A stretch of DNA of 58,214 nt from Frankiales bacterium. Lineage in GTDB: Bacteria > Actinomycetota > Actinomycetes > JAFAQI01. The position numbers and the translations under genes were made by a program. The stretch lies in assembly GCA_025980465.1 (NCBI GenBank), contig JAICXJ010000017.1:1-58214 (forward strand). The letters run 5' to 3'. The notes under the pieces are model-generated. The model was not told the DNA's origin and searched no databases. It saw nothing but the letters and a program-made list of their open reading frames with translations. Positions within the stretch are counted from its first letter, which is position 1. Each line of letters opens with the position of its first letter. Below, piece after piece: positions 1 to 7,878 of this stretch.

Positions 1-49
1 CGTGTCGTGCCGTCGCACTTCCCCAGCGACGGGTACGGGGGTTTGGCAG

Positions 50-427
50 ATGGTCTCAGCGACAGAGTCACCTGCGCCGGGCATCGCTAGCGCCCTGAGC
101 GACCTGGCCGGTACGGAATCTGATCAATCGCTGCTGGCGCGTTCCCGCGCTGGAGACGCCACCGCCTGGGAACGGTTGATCGACCGACACCTCGCATCGC
201 TGTGGGCGGCGGTCAGTGTCGCCCGCGTCGGCGCGCCCACGGCGGAGCGCATCCTCGATCTGGTCTGGCTGCGCCTGCACGAACGGCTCGATGCCCCGCC
301 CGCACCGCTGCGGCCATGGCTGTTGAACGCGGTCGAGGACGCTACCCGCCAGATTCTCGAACCGCTGCGCCGGCCCGACCCGTCCCGTATCAGCTCCGGC
401 CCACCACAACTCGCGCTGTATCCGTAA
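50..427 (+). CDS. Sigma-70 region 2-like protein lacking region 4
   Basis: A 125-residue protein whose middle (about residues 25-105) reads like ECF sigma factor region 2: a short helix starting SLLARSRAGDATAWERLIDR, then helices ending PWLLNAVEDATRQIL, the position where region 2 normally ends in a WL-x-IA-RN type motif. The chain stops about 15 residues later, so there is no region 4 helix-turn-helix to read a -35 element. I chose the ATG at 50, which has a run of G at 36-41 upstream; an in-frame GTG at 2 lies at the window edge. The next gene, a HAD phosphatase, is 55 nt downstream on the same strand. It could be a sigma-factor relic, a regulator that binds RNA polymerase without promoter reading, or an unrelated helical protein. 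Function is not established. Confidence 0.6.
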   Translation: MVSATESPAPGIASALSDLAGTESDQSLLARSRAGDATAWERLIDRHLASLWAAVSVARVGAPTAERILDLVWLRLHERLDAPPAPLRPWLLNAVEDATRQILEPLRRPDPSRISSGPPQLALYP

Positions 428-446
428 CTGACGCGGACTTGTCGCG

Positions 447-473
447 CCTAGGGTCCTGGCTCTGGACACTAGG
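447..473. other. Imperfect hairpin between sigma-like gene and HAD gene
   Basis: Arms CCTAG-g-GTCC (447-456) and GGAC-a-CTAGG (464-473) form a 9-bp stem with one mismatch and a 7-nt loop. It sits 20 nt after the stop of the upstream gene and ends 9 nt before the ATG at 483, so it could be a weak terminator or could mask the ribosome site of the HAD gene. No U tract follows. Confidence 0.3.
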
Positions 474-482
474 CTGACCGAC

Positions 483-1349
483 ATGGCGGCCCGGTCGCGA
501 TCGCGCAGCACGGCCATCGAAGCCGGGCTTGCATCGGCTGCCGTCGCCGAGGTGGAGGCCGCACTCGAAGTCCCGCTGGATCCGAAGGTTGCCGGTTTCT
601 TCGACGTCGACAACACGATGATGCAGGGCGCCTCGATCTATCACTTCGCTCGTGGCCTCGCCGCCCGTGATTTCTTCACCTGGCGTGACCTGGCCGCCTT
701 TGCATGGAAACAGGTGGCGTTCCGGCTCCGGGGAGTCGAGGACCTCGCTCACATGGAGGAGGCGAAGGAGGCCGCGCTCGGCTTCGTCGCTGGCCACAGC
801 GTCAATGAGGTCGTCGGACTCGGCGAGGAGATCTACGACGAGTCGATGGCCGACCGGATCTGGTCGGGCACCCGGGCGTTGGCTCAGCTGCACCTCGATG
901 CCGGTCAACGAGTCTGGCTCGTCACCGCCGCTCCAGCCGAACTTGCCTCGCTCGTCGCCCGCCGCCTCGGGTTGACCGGTGCGCTCGGCACGGTCTCAGA
1001 GATCAAGGACGGCATCTACACCGGGAAGCTGGTCGGCGAACCGCTGCACGGACCGGCGAAAGCCGAAGCCATTCTCGCCCTCGCCGACAAGGAAGGACTG
1101 GACCTGTCGCTGTGCTCGGCGTACTCCGACTCGGCGAACGACCTCCCGATGCTGTCAACCGTCGGACATCCGGTCGCAGTGAATCCGGACGCGACGTTGA
1201 AACGGATCGCGAAGGAGAACGGCTGGGAGATCCGAGACTTCCGCACCGGGCGCAAGGCGGCGCGGGTCGGGGTTCCGGCCGCCGGAGCAGCGGGCGCGGT
1301 CGTCGGCGGGGTCGTGGTGGGGATGTCGATGCGGCGGCGGCGGTTGTGA
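483..1349 (+). CDS. HAD-IB family hydrolase (SerB-like phosphatase) with C-terminal membrane segment
   Basis: A 288-residue haloacid dehalogenase-type phosphatase. All four HAD motifs are visible: motif I FDVDNT (about residue 40), motif II Thr in VTAAPAEL (about 140), motif III Lys in GPAK (about 190) and motif [13 protein letters not shown] (about 214). The cap lies between motifs I and II, as in subfamily IB with phosphoserine phosphatase SerB. The last 30 residues hold a Gly/Ala/Val-rich hydrophobic segment followed by an Arg cluster, suggesting a membrane-anchored C-terminus. It converges on a PlsC-like acyltransferase 19 nt away, an association also known in mycobacteria (serB1 near Rv0502, recalled). 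The substrate cannot be read from sequence; phosphoserine or a lipid phosphate are both possible. Confidence 0.9.
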   Translation: MAARSRSRSTAIEAGLASAAVAEVEAALEVPLDPKVAGFFDVDNTMMQGASIYHFARGLAARDFFTWRDLAAFAWKQVAFRLRGVEDLAHMEEAKEAALGFVAGHSVNEVVGLGEEIYDESMADRIWSGTRALAQLHLDAGQRVWLVTAAPAELASLVARRLGLTGALGTVSEIKDGIYTGKLVGEPLHGPAKAEAILALADKEGLDLSLCSAYSDSANDLPMLSTVGHPVAVNPDATLKRIAKENGWEIRDFRTGRKAARVGVPAAGAAGAVVGGVVVGMSMRRRRL

Positions 1350-1368
1350 TCGGCGCACCCGCGTCGGT

Positions 1369-2331
1369 CTAGAAGAAGACGCTACGGCGGGCGAGCAGCA
1401 GCTTGTACAGCGTCTGCTGGATGACCTCACGAACCTGGTCGGTGAGGTTGAAGACCAGCATCGGATCGTCAGCGCCGGCCGAGCCGATCTTATCGGTCTC
1501 GATCGGCTCGCCGAACTCGATGATCCACTTCGAGGGAAGCGGGATCAGACCGAGCGGTCCCAGCAGCGGGAAGAACGGCGTGATCGGAATGTACGGCACC
1601 CCGAGAGCGCGCGCGAGGGTCGGGATGTTGCCGACGAGCGGATAGATCTCCTCGGCGCCCACGATCGAGCACGGGATGATTGGTACGCCGGAACGCAGCG
1701 CCGCCGAGACGAAGCCGCCGCGACCGAACCGCTGCAGCTTGTAACGCTCCGAGAACGGCTTGCCGATCCCCTTGAAGCCTTCCGGCCAGACCCCGACGAG
1801 CTCGCCGGCACGCATTAACCGCTCAGCGTCTTCGTTGCAGGCGAGGGTCGAGCCCGACTTACGCGCCATCGGCGCGATGATCGGGAGAGTGAACACCAGG
1901 TCGGCCGCCAGCATTCGCAGGTGCCGACGCGCAGGATGGTGGTCGTGCAACGCGACCGTCGTCATCGTCGAGTCGACCGGGATCGTGCCGGAGTGGTTCG
2001 CGACGATCAGCGCACCTCCCTCGCTGGGCACGTTCTCCATCCCGCGGGTCTCGATGCGGAAGTACTTCTCATAAAGCGGTCGAAGCACTGGCAGCATCAC
2101 GTTGTCGGTGAGGTCCGGGTCGAAGCCGAACTCGTCGACGTCGTACTCACCGGTGATCCGCCGGCGCAGGAACGCCATCGCGCCCGCAACCTTGCGCTCC
2201 CAGTCCGGAGCACCGCCGGCCCGATCGCCACCGACCGGCAACTCGATCGGCTCGTCAGCGCTTGCGCTGGCTCGCCGGCGCGACGACGGGTCGTTGCGAC
2301 CGTCGAGCGGAATCACTCGGGCCTCAGGCAT
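1369..2331 (-). CDS. 1-acyl-glycerol-3-phosphate acyltransferase family protein (PlsC-like)
   Basis: A 320-residue lysophospholipid acyltransferase. The catalytic HX4D motif is present as NHSGTIPVD (about residues 110-118) and the substrate-binding block as WPEGFKGIGKP (about 183). The first 60 residues are charged and low in complexity. Family members acylate lysophosphatidate or related glycolipids at the membrane. The start ATG overlaps the 3' end of the upstream epimerase gene by 8 nt, so the two are probably translated from one message. A pairing of this family with the epimerase and the HAD phosphatase is a recurring actinobacterial arrangement, suggesting a shared role in a cell-envelope lipid. 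Confidence 0.9.
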   Translation of the reverse strand: MPEARVIPLDGRNDPSSRRRASASADEPIELPVGGDRAGGAPDWERKVAGAMAFLRRRITGEYDVDEFGFDPDLTDNVMLPVLRPLYEKYFRIETRGMENVPSEGGALIVANHSGTIPVDSTMTTVALHDHHPARRHLRMLAADLVFTLPIIAPMARKSGSTLACNEDAERLMRAGELVGVWPEGFKGIGKPFSERYKLQRFGRGGFVSAALRSGVPIIPCSIVGAEEIYPLVGNIPTLARALGVPYIPITPFFPLLGPLGLIPLPSKWIIEFGEPIETDKIGSAGADDPMLVFNLTDQVREVIQQTLYKLLLARRSVFF

Positions 2332-3418
2332 TCGCCGGACTCCTCACCGCGGACACCGCTGACAGTGCAGCACCGACCACGCCCATACCTGCCGCGGCGC
2401 CGCGCCCGACAAGGCCCATCACGGCGGCCCCGAGCGCGTCGGCGCGTGCCGGATCGACCAGGCGGGTCATTCCGCTTCCGACCACGAAGTCGTCGAACGA
2501 CTCGATGGTGTTGAACCGCGGCGTGTAGCCGAAGTCCTCTCGCAATCGCGTCGTGTCGACACCGCGACCGAACTGCAGGAATGCCACCTGCTCGGGCGAG
2601 AAGTCGACCAAGCCGCTGCGACGGAAGATCGAGCCGACCAGCGAAACCGCGGGCGACGGGAACGTCACCTCGACCCGGCCGGCTCGACGGATCGCCTGCG
2701 AGAGCAGCAGCACGCCGTCACCCGCCACGTTGAAGGTGCCGCGGTGGTCCTCGACGACCGCTCGGCGGAGCACCTCCATGCCGTCGTCCTCGTGGAGGAA
2801 CTGGACCCGGGGATCGAAGCCCAGCACCCGCGGGACGACGGGAAGCGAGAAGTAACGGGTGAGCGGCGTGTCGATGCGCGGGCCGATGAAGTTCGCGAAG
2901 CGCAGCAGCGTCACGTCCACATCCGGGCGACGCCTGCCGAGGCCGCGCACGTAGCCTTCGACCTCAACCGAGTCCTTGGCGTAGCCGGACCTGGGCAGTC
3001 CTCGCGGTTCCATGTTCTCGGAGAACAACGCCGGGTCCCGCGACGACGACCCGTAGACCGCGGTAGTCGACTTCACGACGAGCTTGCGGACGCTGGGCGC
3101 CTTCTGGCAGGCCGCGAGCAGCTGCATGGTGCCGATGACGTTGATCTCTTTCATCGCGGTACGGCCGCCGGCGCCGAACGGGGTCGCGATGACGCTCATA
3201 TGCGCGACGGTGTCGACCTGCGCCGACGCGATGACCTTGGCGATGATGGGGTTGCGGATGTCGGCACGAACGAACTCGGTGCGGCCGACGTCGGTCTTCG
3301 GCGGGATGACGTCGACTCCGATCACCCGCTCGACCGTGTCGTCGGCCGAGAGCTGAGCCGCCAGCCGCCCCCCGAGATACCGGGAGACACCAGTGACCAG
3401 GACGACCTTGGCGCTCAC
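2324..3418 (-). CDS. NAD-dependent epimerase/dehydratase (extended SDR)
   Basis: A 364-residue extended short-chain dehydrogenase. The N-terminus has the dinucleotide-binding motif TGVSRYLGGRL (residues 9-19), followed by VRADIRNP and a DTVAHM segment typical of UDP-sugar epimerases. The expected catalytic tyrosine is in SGYAKDSVEVEGYV (about 145), but the lysine is two residues after the Tyr rather than four, so the textbook YxxxK spacing is not seen. The C-terminal 45 residues are Ala/Gly/Val-rich. It starts with GTG. It is homologous in position to mycobacterial Rv0501 (annotated galE2, recalled). The substrate is unknown; a sugar nucleotide or lipid-linked sugar is likely. Confidence 0.87.
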   Translation of the reverse strand: MSAKVVLVTGVSRYLGGRLAAQLSADDTVERVIGVDVIPPKTDVGRTEFVRADIRNPIIAKVIASAQVDTVAHMSVIATPFGAGGRTAMKEINVIGTMQLLAACQKAPSVRKLVVKSTTAVYGSSSRDPALFSENMEPRGLPRSGYAKDSVEVEGYVRGLGRRRPDVDVTLLRFANFIGPRIDTPLTRYFSLPVVPRVLGFDPRVQFLHEDDGMEVLRRAVVEDHRGTFNVAGDGVLLLSQAIRRAGRVEVTFPSPAVSLVGSIFRRSGLVDFSPEQVAFLQFGRGVDTTRLREDFGYTPRFNTIESFDDFVVGSGMTRLVDPARADALGAAVMGLVGRGAAAGMGVVGAALSAVSAVRSPANA

Positions 3419-3476
3419 GGCGTAGAGCGTAGTCGGGGCAGGTTTCGCCCGATTGAACGAAAGGTGGACAGCGGAT

Positions 3477-4337
3477 TCAGCCGCCGAAACGTGAACCGGC
3501 CGCCGCCTGCGGCAGCCGAGCGATCACGATGGGCTCGCCCCGCGCCACCCGCAGCTCCCGGCTCGCGTGACCGGCGTTGACCGCCAGCATGACGGCCCGG
3601 AAGGAGTCCTCACACAACGTCAGCCGGCCGCGCGGCACCTCGCCGTATGTGGCGGTGAACGGCACCTGCATGGTCTGGCCGTTGCAGCGGAGCTCGACGG
3701 TGTCGCCGAAGATGATTCCGGCCGCCTCGAGATCGCCGCGGGTGACGTTCAGCGAGACATTGCCGAAGTGGTCGACCACGCTCACCTCAGCGTGAACGTG
3801 GTCGTCGTCGACCACGACGCTGCGCGCAGCGAGCCGGACGAGCGAGTCGGCGTCGATCAGCGGGCCGACATCGACCACGTCCACCCCGGCAGCGAGGTGG
3901 GCGGCGACCGGCGCGAACATGTCCCTGCCCCGGAAGGTTCGATGCACCGTCTCGCGCCACAGCTCGGCGTTGACGACCTCGACGGCGCGCTTCACCCCGC
4001 CGCGCTCCTCCCAGGCGAGGGAGAGCAGCCCGTTGTCAGGGCCCACGAGCAGCGAGCCGTCGGTGGTTTCGACCACCACGCCGCGAGCCAAGCCCGGATG
4101 CATCGGATCGACGAGCGCGAGATGGACCGCGACCGGCAGATAACCGATCGCGGTCGCCAGGCTGGTCGCGCCCTGCTCGACGTCCTGCGCGGTGATCTGA
4201 TGGCAGACGTCGATGATGCGAACGTGTGGCGCGATCTGCGCGACGACACCCTTGCAGACGCCGACGAACACATCGTCGAGGCCGTAGTCGGAGGTAAAGG
4301 TCAACCAGTCGTAGCGGCGCTGCTTCGACCCTGGCAT
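3477..4337 (-). CDS. DUF62 / SAM hydroxide adenosyltransferase family protein, catalytic His replaced by Arg
   Basis: A 286-residue member of the fluorinase/chlorinase/SAM hydrolase family, which normally cleaves S-adenosylmethionine to adenosine and methionine. Hallmarks are FTSDYGLDDVFVG at the N-terminus, VDPMHPGLARG (Asp77, Arg85) and VGPDNGLLS (about 98). In characterised DUF62 proteins an Asp-Arg-His triad activates water, with the His in a TFHGRD motif 59 residues after the Asp. Here the same spacing gives TFRGRD with Arg136 in place of His. The C-terminal beta domain (VDHFGNVSLNV, about 195) is intact. Either the activity differs or the protein has another role. The bS22 gene lies 21 nt upstream on the same strand. 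Confidence 0.88.
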   Translation of the reverse strand: MPGSKQRRYDWLTFTSDYGLDDVFVGVCKGVVAQIAPHVRIIDVCHQITAQDVEQGATSLATAIGYLPVAVHLALVDPMHPGLARGVVVETTDGSLLVGPDNGLLSLAWEERGGVKRAVEVVNAELWRETVHRTFRGRDMFAPVAAHLAAGVDVVDVGPLIDADSLVRLAARSVVVDDDHVHAEVSVVDHFGNVSLNVTRGDLEAAGIIFGDTVELRCNGQTMQVPFTATYGEVPRGRLTLCEDSFRAVMLAVNAGHASRELRVARGEPIVIARLPQAAAGSRFGG

Positions 4338-4358
4338 CGATCCTGCCTCGAGGAACTG

Positions 4359-4457
4359 CTACTTCTTGTTACGCCGCTGGACGCGCGTCTTCTTGAGCAA
4401 CTTGCGGTGCTTCTTCTTAGCCATGCGCTTGCGGCGCTTCTTGATGACCGAACCCAC
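4359..4457 (-). CDS. Small ribosomal protein bS22 / AURKAIP1-COX24 domain peptide (32 aa)
   Basis: A 32-residue, extremely basic peptide starting at GTG 4457 and ending at TAG 4359. The sequence contains [19 protein letters not shown] followed by [13 protein letters not shown], the full-length signature of the actinobacterial bS22 peptide, known as an extra 30S subunit protein in mycobacteria and matching Rv0500B in position. GGAG of a Shine-Dalgarno site (about 4467-4470) precedes the GTG. It is too short for many gene finders. It lies between the HTH gene and the DUF62 gene and is probably co-transcribed with both. Nearly every residue is Lys or Arg, consistent with rRNA binding. Confidence 0.93.
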   Translation of the reverse strand: MGSVIKKRRKRMAKKKHRKLLKKTRVQRRNKK

Positions 4458-4499
4458 TAGGGCGTGTCTCCTCGTTCAGATGCCTAGAAGCCTTGAAGG

Positions 4500-4718
4500 C
4501 TACCCGGCCTCAACAAAGGAGTGTTGCAGGTAGTTGTGGACCGCTTGCTCGGGCACCCGCACCGAACGACCGACCCGTACTGCAGGCAGCGTGCCGGCAT
4601 TCACCAGGCGGTAGACCGTCATCTTCGACACCCGCATCACTGACGCGACCTCGGCCACGGTCAGGAAGCGCAACTCACCGAGCCGCTCGGCATCTGCGCC
4701 CGCTCGTTCGGGGGCCAT
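4500..4718 (-). CDS. Excisionase/MerR-type helix-turn-helix DNA-binding protein (Rv0500A-like)
   Basis: About 72 residues. The core is FLTVAEVASVMRVSKMTVYRL followed by VNAGTLPAVRVGRSVRVPEQAV, a winged helix-turn-helix of the excisionase (helix_turn_helix_17) type. Homologues sit between proC and the bS22 gene in mycobacteria (Rv0500A, recalled). I used ATG 4718, with GGGTGG 7-8 nt upstream; ATG 4733 (77 aa) and ATG 4784 (94 aa) are in-frame alternatives, and the predicted promoter would make 4784 almost leaderless. It is likely co-transcribed with bS22 42 nt downstream. Two 20-bp direct repeats upstream may be its operator. Confidence 0.85.
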   Translation of the reverse strand: MAPERAGADAERLGELRFLTVAEVASVMRVSKMTVYRLVNAGTLPAVRVGRSVRVPEQAVHNYLQHSFVEAG

Positions 4719-4794
4719 GCGACAACCACCCATCCCACGCGAGCGGCGCGCCGGCTTCCCCTCCGGCGCTGGCACCGCCTGCATGCTCGTAATG

Positions 4795-4824
4795 ACTGTA
4801 TCGGCTGAGACAGCACCGCGTCAC
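4795..4824 (-). promoter_or_regulatory. Predicted promoter for HTH-bS22 genes
   Basis: On the minus strand a -35-like GTGACG (4824-4819) and a -10-like TACAGT (4800-4795) are 18 nt apart. The predicted start site is near 4787, which gives a leader of about 70 nt to ATG 4718 or almost none to ATG 4784. The only alternative start region for this unit is inside the upstream deacetylase gene. This is a pattern-based call. Confidence 0.5.
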
Positions 4825-4842
4825 TGTTGCGGGTGAGACTTT

Positions 4843-4890
4843 CACCCGTTTGAGTGATCTACCCCCCCGCCACCCGTTTGAGTGATCTAC
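4843..4890. repeat. Pair of 20-bp direct repeats, 28-bp period
   Basis: The 20-mer cacccgtttgagtgatctac occurs exactly at 4843-4862 and 4871-4890. The start-to-start distance is 28 bp, with an 8-nt C-rich spacer. The pair lies just upstream (minus-strand sense) of the predicted -35 box at 4819-4824, and the distal copy contains the stop codon (4887-4889) of the upstream deacetylase gene. Such placement suggests operator or activator sites for the HTH-bS22 promoter. Confidence 0.85.
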
Positions 4891-5960
4891 CCCACCGCCG
4901 GCGCCCGATCGGTCATCCTCGTCGGCGCGGTCTGGCCGGTCCTGGATTTGACGAGCTCCCGCCAGGGTTGCGGTGTCAAGGTCTGCGGATCGATCGGGTG
5001 TCCGGTCGCTATCGCGAGCAGGTGGGTCCACGTCCGCGGCACTACCCGCACCAATTCGTAGCCTCCGCCACCGCACGCCAGCCAGCGCCCTTCACAGATC
5101 TCGTGGCCGAGGTCATGCAGCTTGTCATGAGCACGCCGCTGCCCGTCGACCGTCAGCAGCAGGTTCGCCAGTGGATCAAGCGCATGCGTGTCGCAGCCGT
5201 GCTGGCTCACCAGGAACTGCGGCGCAAACGCCCGCAGCGCCGCTGGCACCACCGCATCGAAGGCCGAGTGCCAGCCGGCATCGTTGGTGCCGGCCGCGAG
5301 CGGAACGTTGATCGCACTCCCCGGTGCCTTCGGTCCGCCGGTGTCCTCGGTCCAACCGGATCCCGGAAACAACGTCCGGCCGGATTCGTGCACGCTGATC
5401 GTCAGTACTCGCGGGTCGTCCCAGAAGATCGCCTGCACTCCATCGCCGTGATGAACGTCGATGTCAACGTAGGCGATGCGCTCGACACCTTGGGCGAGCA
5501 GCCAGGCGATGGCGATCGCCGGATCGTCGTACACACAGAAGCCTGATGCTCGACTCGGCATCGCGTGATGAAGCCCACCGGCGATGCTGACGCCATGATG
5601 ATGGGTCCCGGCATGAACCGCCTGCGCTGCGCGAACCGTCGCGCCGACGACCAGGGCGCTCGCCTCGTGCATGCCGGCAAACACCGGATCATCCGGCGTC
5701 CCGAGCCCGTGCGCCGGATCAGGTCGAAGTGTCTGTCCTGCGCTGCGGACCGCCGCGACGTAGTCCGGGTCGTGCACCAACTGCAACGTCGGGTCGTCCG
5801 CGACATCGAAGTCGTCGAGGAGGCTCAGCCGGTCATCGACTCCGAGTGCAGCGGCAAGGGCCATCGTCAGCTCGACCCGCACCGGCGCAAGGGGATGGCC
5901 CGGTCCGAAGTCATAGCCCAGCAGCCGCAGATCCCAAGGAACTGCGACTGTGCAACTCAC
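4887..5960 (-). CDS. acuC: AcuC-like acetoin utilization / class II histone deacetylase family protein
   Basis: A 357-residue arginase/deacetylase-fold enzyme that removes acetyl groups from protein lysines or small amines in the cytoplasm, using zinc. The zinc and catalytic region is clear: GGLHHAMPSRASGFCVYDD (about residue 128) and VDIDVHHGDGVQ (about 166), the latter giving the Asp-x-His ligands, with the third ligand region near SQHGCDTH (about 250). In Bacillus the family deacetylates acetyl-CoA synthetase. It overlaps the ProC stop by 4 nt, so it is the distal gene of a proC-acuC pair, as in other actinobacteria. The symbol reflects family membership; the physiological substrate is not shown. 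Confidence 0.88.
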   Translation of the reverse strand: MSCTVAVPWDLRLLGYDFGPGHPLAPVRVELTMALAAALGVDDRLSLLDDFDVADDPTLQLVHDPDYVAAVRSAGQTLRPDPAHGLGTPDDPVFAGMHEASALVVGATVRAAQAVHAGTHHHGVSIAGGLHHAMPSRASGFCVYDDPAIAIAWLLAQGVERIAYVDIDVHHGDGVQAIFWDDPRVLTISVHESGRTLFPGSGWTEDTGGPKAPGSAINVPLAAGTNDAGWHSAFDAVVPAALRAFAPQFLVSQHGCDTHALDPLANLLLTVDGQRRAHDKLHDLGHEICEGRWLACGGGGYELVRVVPRTWTHLLAIATGHPIDPQTLTPQPWRELVKSRTGQTAPTRMTDRAPAVG

Positions 5961-6766
5961 GCCTCGCCCGCTGCGAGCTCCCGGGAACGGTCCCGGGCCG
6001 CTTCGAGTGCGGCGAGCAAGGCGGCGCGCACGCCGTGGTCCTCGAGCTTGCGGATTGCCGCGATCGTCGTACCGCCGGGACTCGTCACCGCCTCTCGCAG
6101 TTGCACCGGGTGGTCACCGGAATCCCTCAGCATCACCGCCGAGCCCACTGCGGTCTGAACGATCAGCTCCTGTGCGACCGCGCGCGGCAGACCGAGCAGG
6201 ATTCCGGCGTCGATCATCGCCTCGACGAGGAAGAAGAAGTACGCCGGACCGCTGCCGGACAGCGCCGTCACGGCATCGAGCTGGCTCTCAGGCACCCGGA
6301 TCACCTTGCCGACCGGACGCAACAGGTCCTCGGTGCGAGCGAGATGCGCTTCCTCGGCGTGCGCGCCGGCGGCGATCGCGCTCATCGCCTCATCAACGAA
6401 CACCGGGGTGTTGCTCATGACCCGCACCACCGGGGTGCCCTCGACGAGCCGACCCTCCAAGGTGCTCGTCGGGATGCCGGCAGCAATCGTGATCACGAGG
6501 TTGTCGGCCGTGACTATGCCCGACAGGTCATCGAGAAGTGCAGTCATCTCCTGCGGCTTCACCGCGACGACCAACGTGTCTGCTCGTTTGGCCGCCTCGG
6601 CGCTGCTCACCGCCTCGACGCCGTAGGTCTCGGTCAGGTAGGCAGCCCGGTCATCGTGCCGCTCGGTGAACAGCAGCTCCCCTGGCGCCCGACCGGCCCG
6701 AAGCAGCCCGGACAGCAACGCCTCGCCCATCTTCCCCGCACCAACTACGGCGACCGTCTCGCTCAT
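5957..6766 (-). CDS. proC: Pyrroline-5-carboxylate reductase ProC
   Basis: Catalyses the NAD(P)H-dependent final step of proline synthesis. I set the start at ATG 6766 (269 aa), which begins MSETVAVVGAGKMGEALLSG, the Rossmann motif at the expected N-terminus; an in-frame start at 6817 would add a 17-residue tail with no conservation. The family signature is present near the C-terminus: SGSGPAYFFFLVEAMIDAG (about 160), then a DHPVQLREAVTSPGGTT stretch (about 212). The length is typical. Its last codons overlap the start of the deacetylase gene (ATGA type), so the two are co-translated. A proline dehydrogenase lies immediately upstream, placing synthesis and breakdown side by side. Confidence 0.96.
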   Translation of the reverse strand: MSETVAVVGAGKMGEALLSGLLRAGRAPGELLFTERHDDRAAYLTETYGVEAVSSAEAAKRADTLVVAVKPQEMTALLDDLSGIVTADNLVITIAAGIPTSTLEGRLVEGTPVVRVMSNTPVFVDEAMSAIAAGAHAEEAHLARTEDLLRPVGKVIRVPESQLDAVTALSGSGPAYFFFLVEAMIDAGILLGLPRAVAQELIVQTAVGSAVMLRDSGDHPVQLREAVTSPGGTTIAAIRKLEDHGVRAALLAALEAARDRSRELAAGEA

Positions 6767-6817
6767 GTCGTGATCGTCCCAGATTCCGAGCCGGCCTGAC
6801 CCCCGAGATTCCCGCAA

Positions 6818-7750
6818 TCAGCGGCGGGAGGCGACGGCGCGGAGGAAAAACCCGACGTTCGCCGGGCGCTCCGCGAGCCGCCGCATCAGGTAGCCGTACC
6901 ACTCCTCGCCATATGGGACGTAGATCCGCACGGTCGAGCCGGCAGCGGCGAGGCGCTGCTGCTCTACCGGCCGAATCCCGTAGAGCATCTGGAACTCGTA
7001 GCTGTCCCGCGCGCGCGCTACGGCGGCTATCCGCTCCTCGGCGAAACTGATCAGCGTCGGGTCGTGGGTGGCGATCATCGGGTAGCCCGCCCCGTCCAGC
7101 AGCGCCTGCAGGCAGCGACGGTAGGAGTCAGCCACTTCAGCTTTCCGTTGGAAGGCAACGGATTCCGGCTCCTTGTACGCGCCCTTGCACAACCGCACCC
7201 GCGAACCCGCGGTCGCAAGATCGCGGCAGTCGCCCTCGGTGCGATGCAGGTAGGACTGCACGACCGCGCCGACCCACGGGAAGTCGACACGCAGTTTCCG
7301 AAGCGTCTCCAGGGTGGCGTCGGTGGTCGTGTGATCCTCCATGTCCAGGGTCACCGTCGTACCGGCCGCGGCCGCTGCCTCGCAGATGCGATGAGCGTTC
7401 GCTGTCGCCATCGCAACGTCGAGCGCCTGGCCCACCGCCGACAGCTTGACCGACACCTCGGCACGTGAGGCCAAGCCGGCCTCCGCGAGCAGGCTGAGCA
7501 GTAACAGGTACGCCGAAGTGGTGACGTCGGCATGCGCCGGCTCGGTGGTGTCCTCGCCGAGATGGTCGAGCGTGACCGAGAGCCCGGATGCGACAAGCTC
7601 GCTCGTCACCCGCACCGCGTCAGCGGCAGCCTCGCCGGCGACGAACCGCTTCACGACCCCGCGGGAGACCGGCGCGTGCTCGACCATCCGCCTCACGCTC
7701 TTGCGCCGGGACGCCGTCAACAAGGCGGTACGAAGCCCCGACTCGAACAC
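6818..7750 (-). CDS. Proline dehydrogenase (monofunctional PRODH)
   Basis: A 310-residue FAD-dependent enzyme that oxidises proline to pyrroline-5-carboxylate and passes electrons to the quinone pool at the membrane. The (beta-alpha)8 barrel signatures are visible: EVSVKLSAVG (about 98), TLDMEDHTTTDATLE (about 135), QSYLHRTE (about 163), RLCKGAYKEPESVAFQRK (about 184) and the C-terminal MLYGIRP (about 258) with RRLAERP. The length matches the short actinobacterial and Thermus-type PRODH rather than bifunctional PutA. It is on the same strand as proC with a 51-nt gap. The second enzyme, P5C dehydrogenase, is not in this window. Confidence 0.93.
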   Translation of the reverse strand: MFESGLRTALLTASRRKSVRRMVEHAPVSRGVVKRFVAGEAAADAVRVTSELVASGLSVTLDHLGEDTTEPAHADVTTSAYLLLLSLLAEAGLASRAEVSVKLSAVGQALDVAMATANAHRICEAAAAAGTTVTLDMEDHTTTDATLETLRKLRVDFPWVGAVVQSYLHRTEGDCRDLATAGSRVRLCKGAYKEPESVAFQRKAEVADSYRRCLQALLDGAGYPMIATHDPTLISFAEERIAAVARARDSYEFQMLYGIRPVEQQRLAAAGSTVRIYVPYGEEWYGYLMRRLAERPANVGFFLRAVASRR

Positions 7751-7878
7751 GGTCCAACCCTATGACCGAGGCCCCTCGCGGTATCCCGAACACGTGATTC
7801 GCAACCAGCCGATCCGGCCGTCCCGCTCCGACAGACAAGGCTGCTGCTCGGCGCGGAACTCGCAATCCGCAGCGAGTG

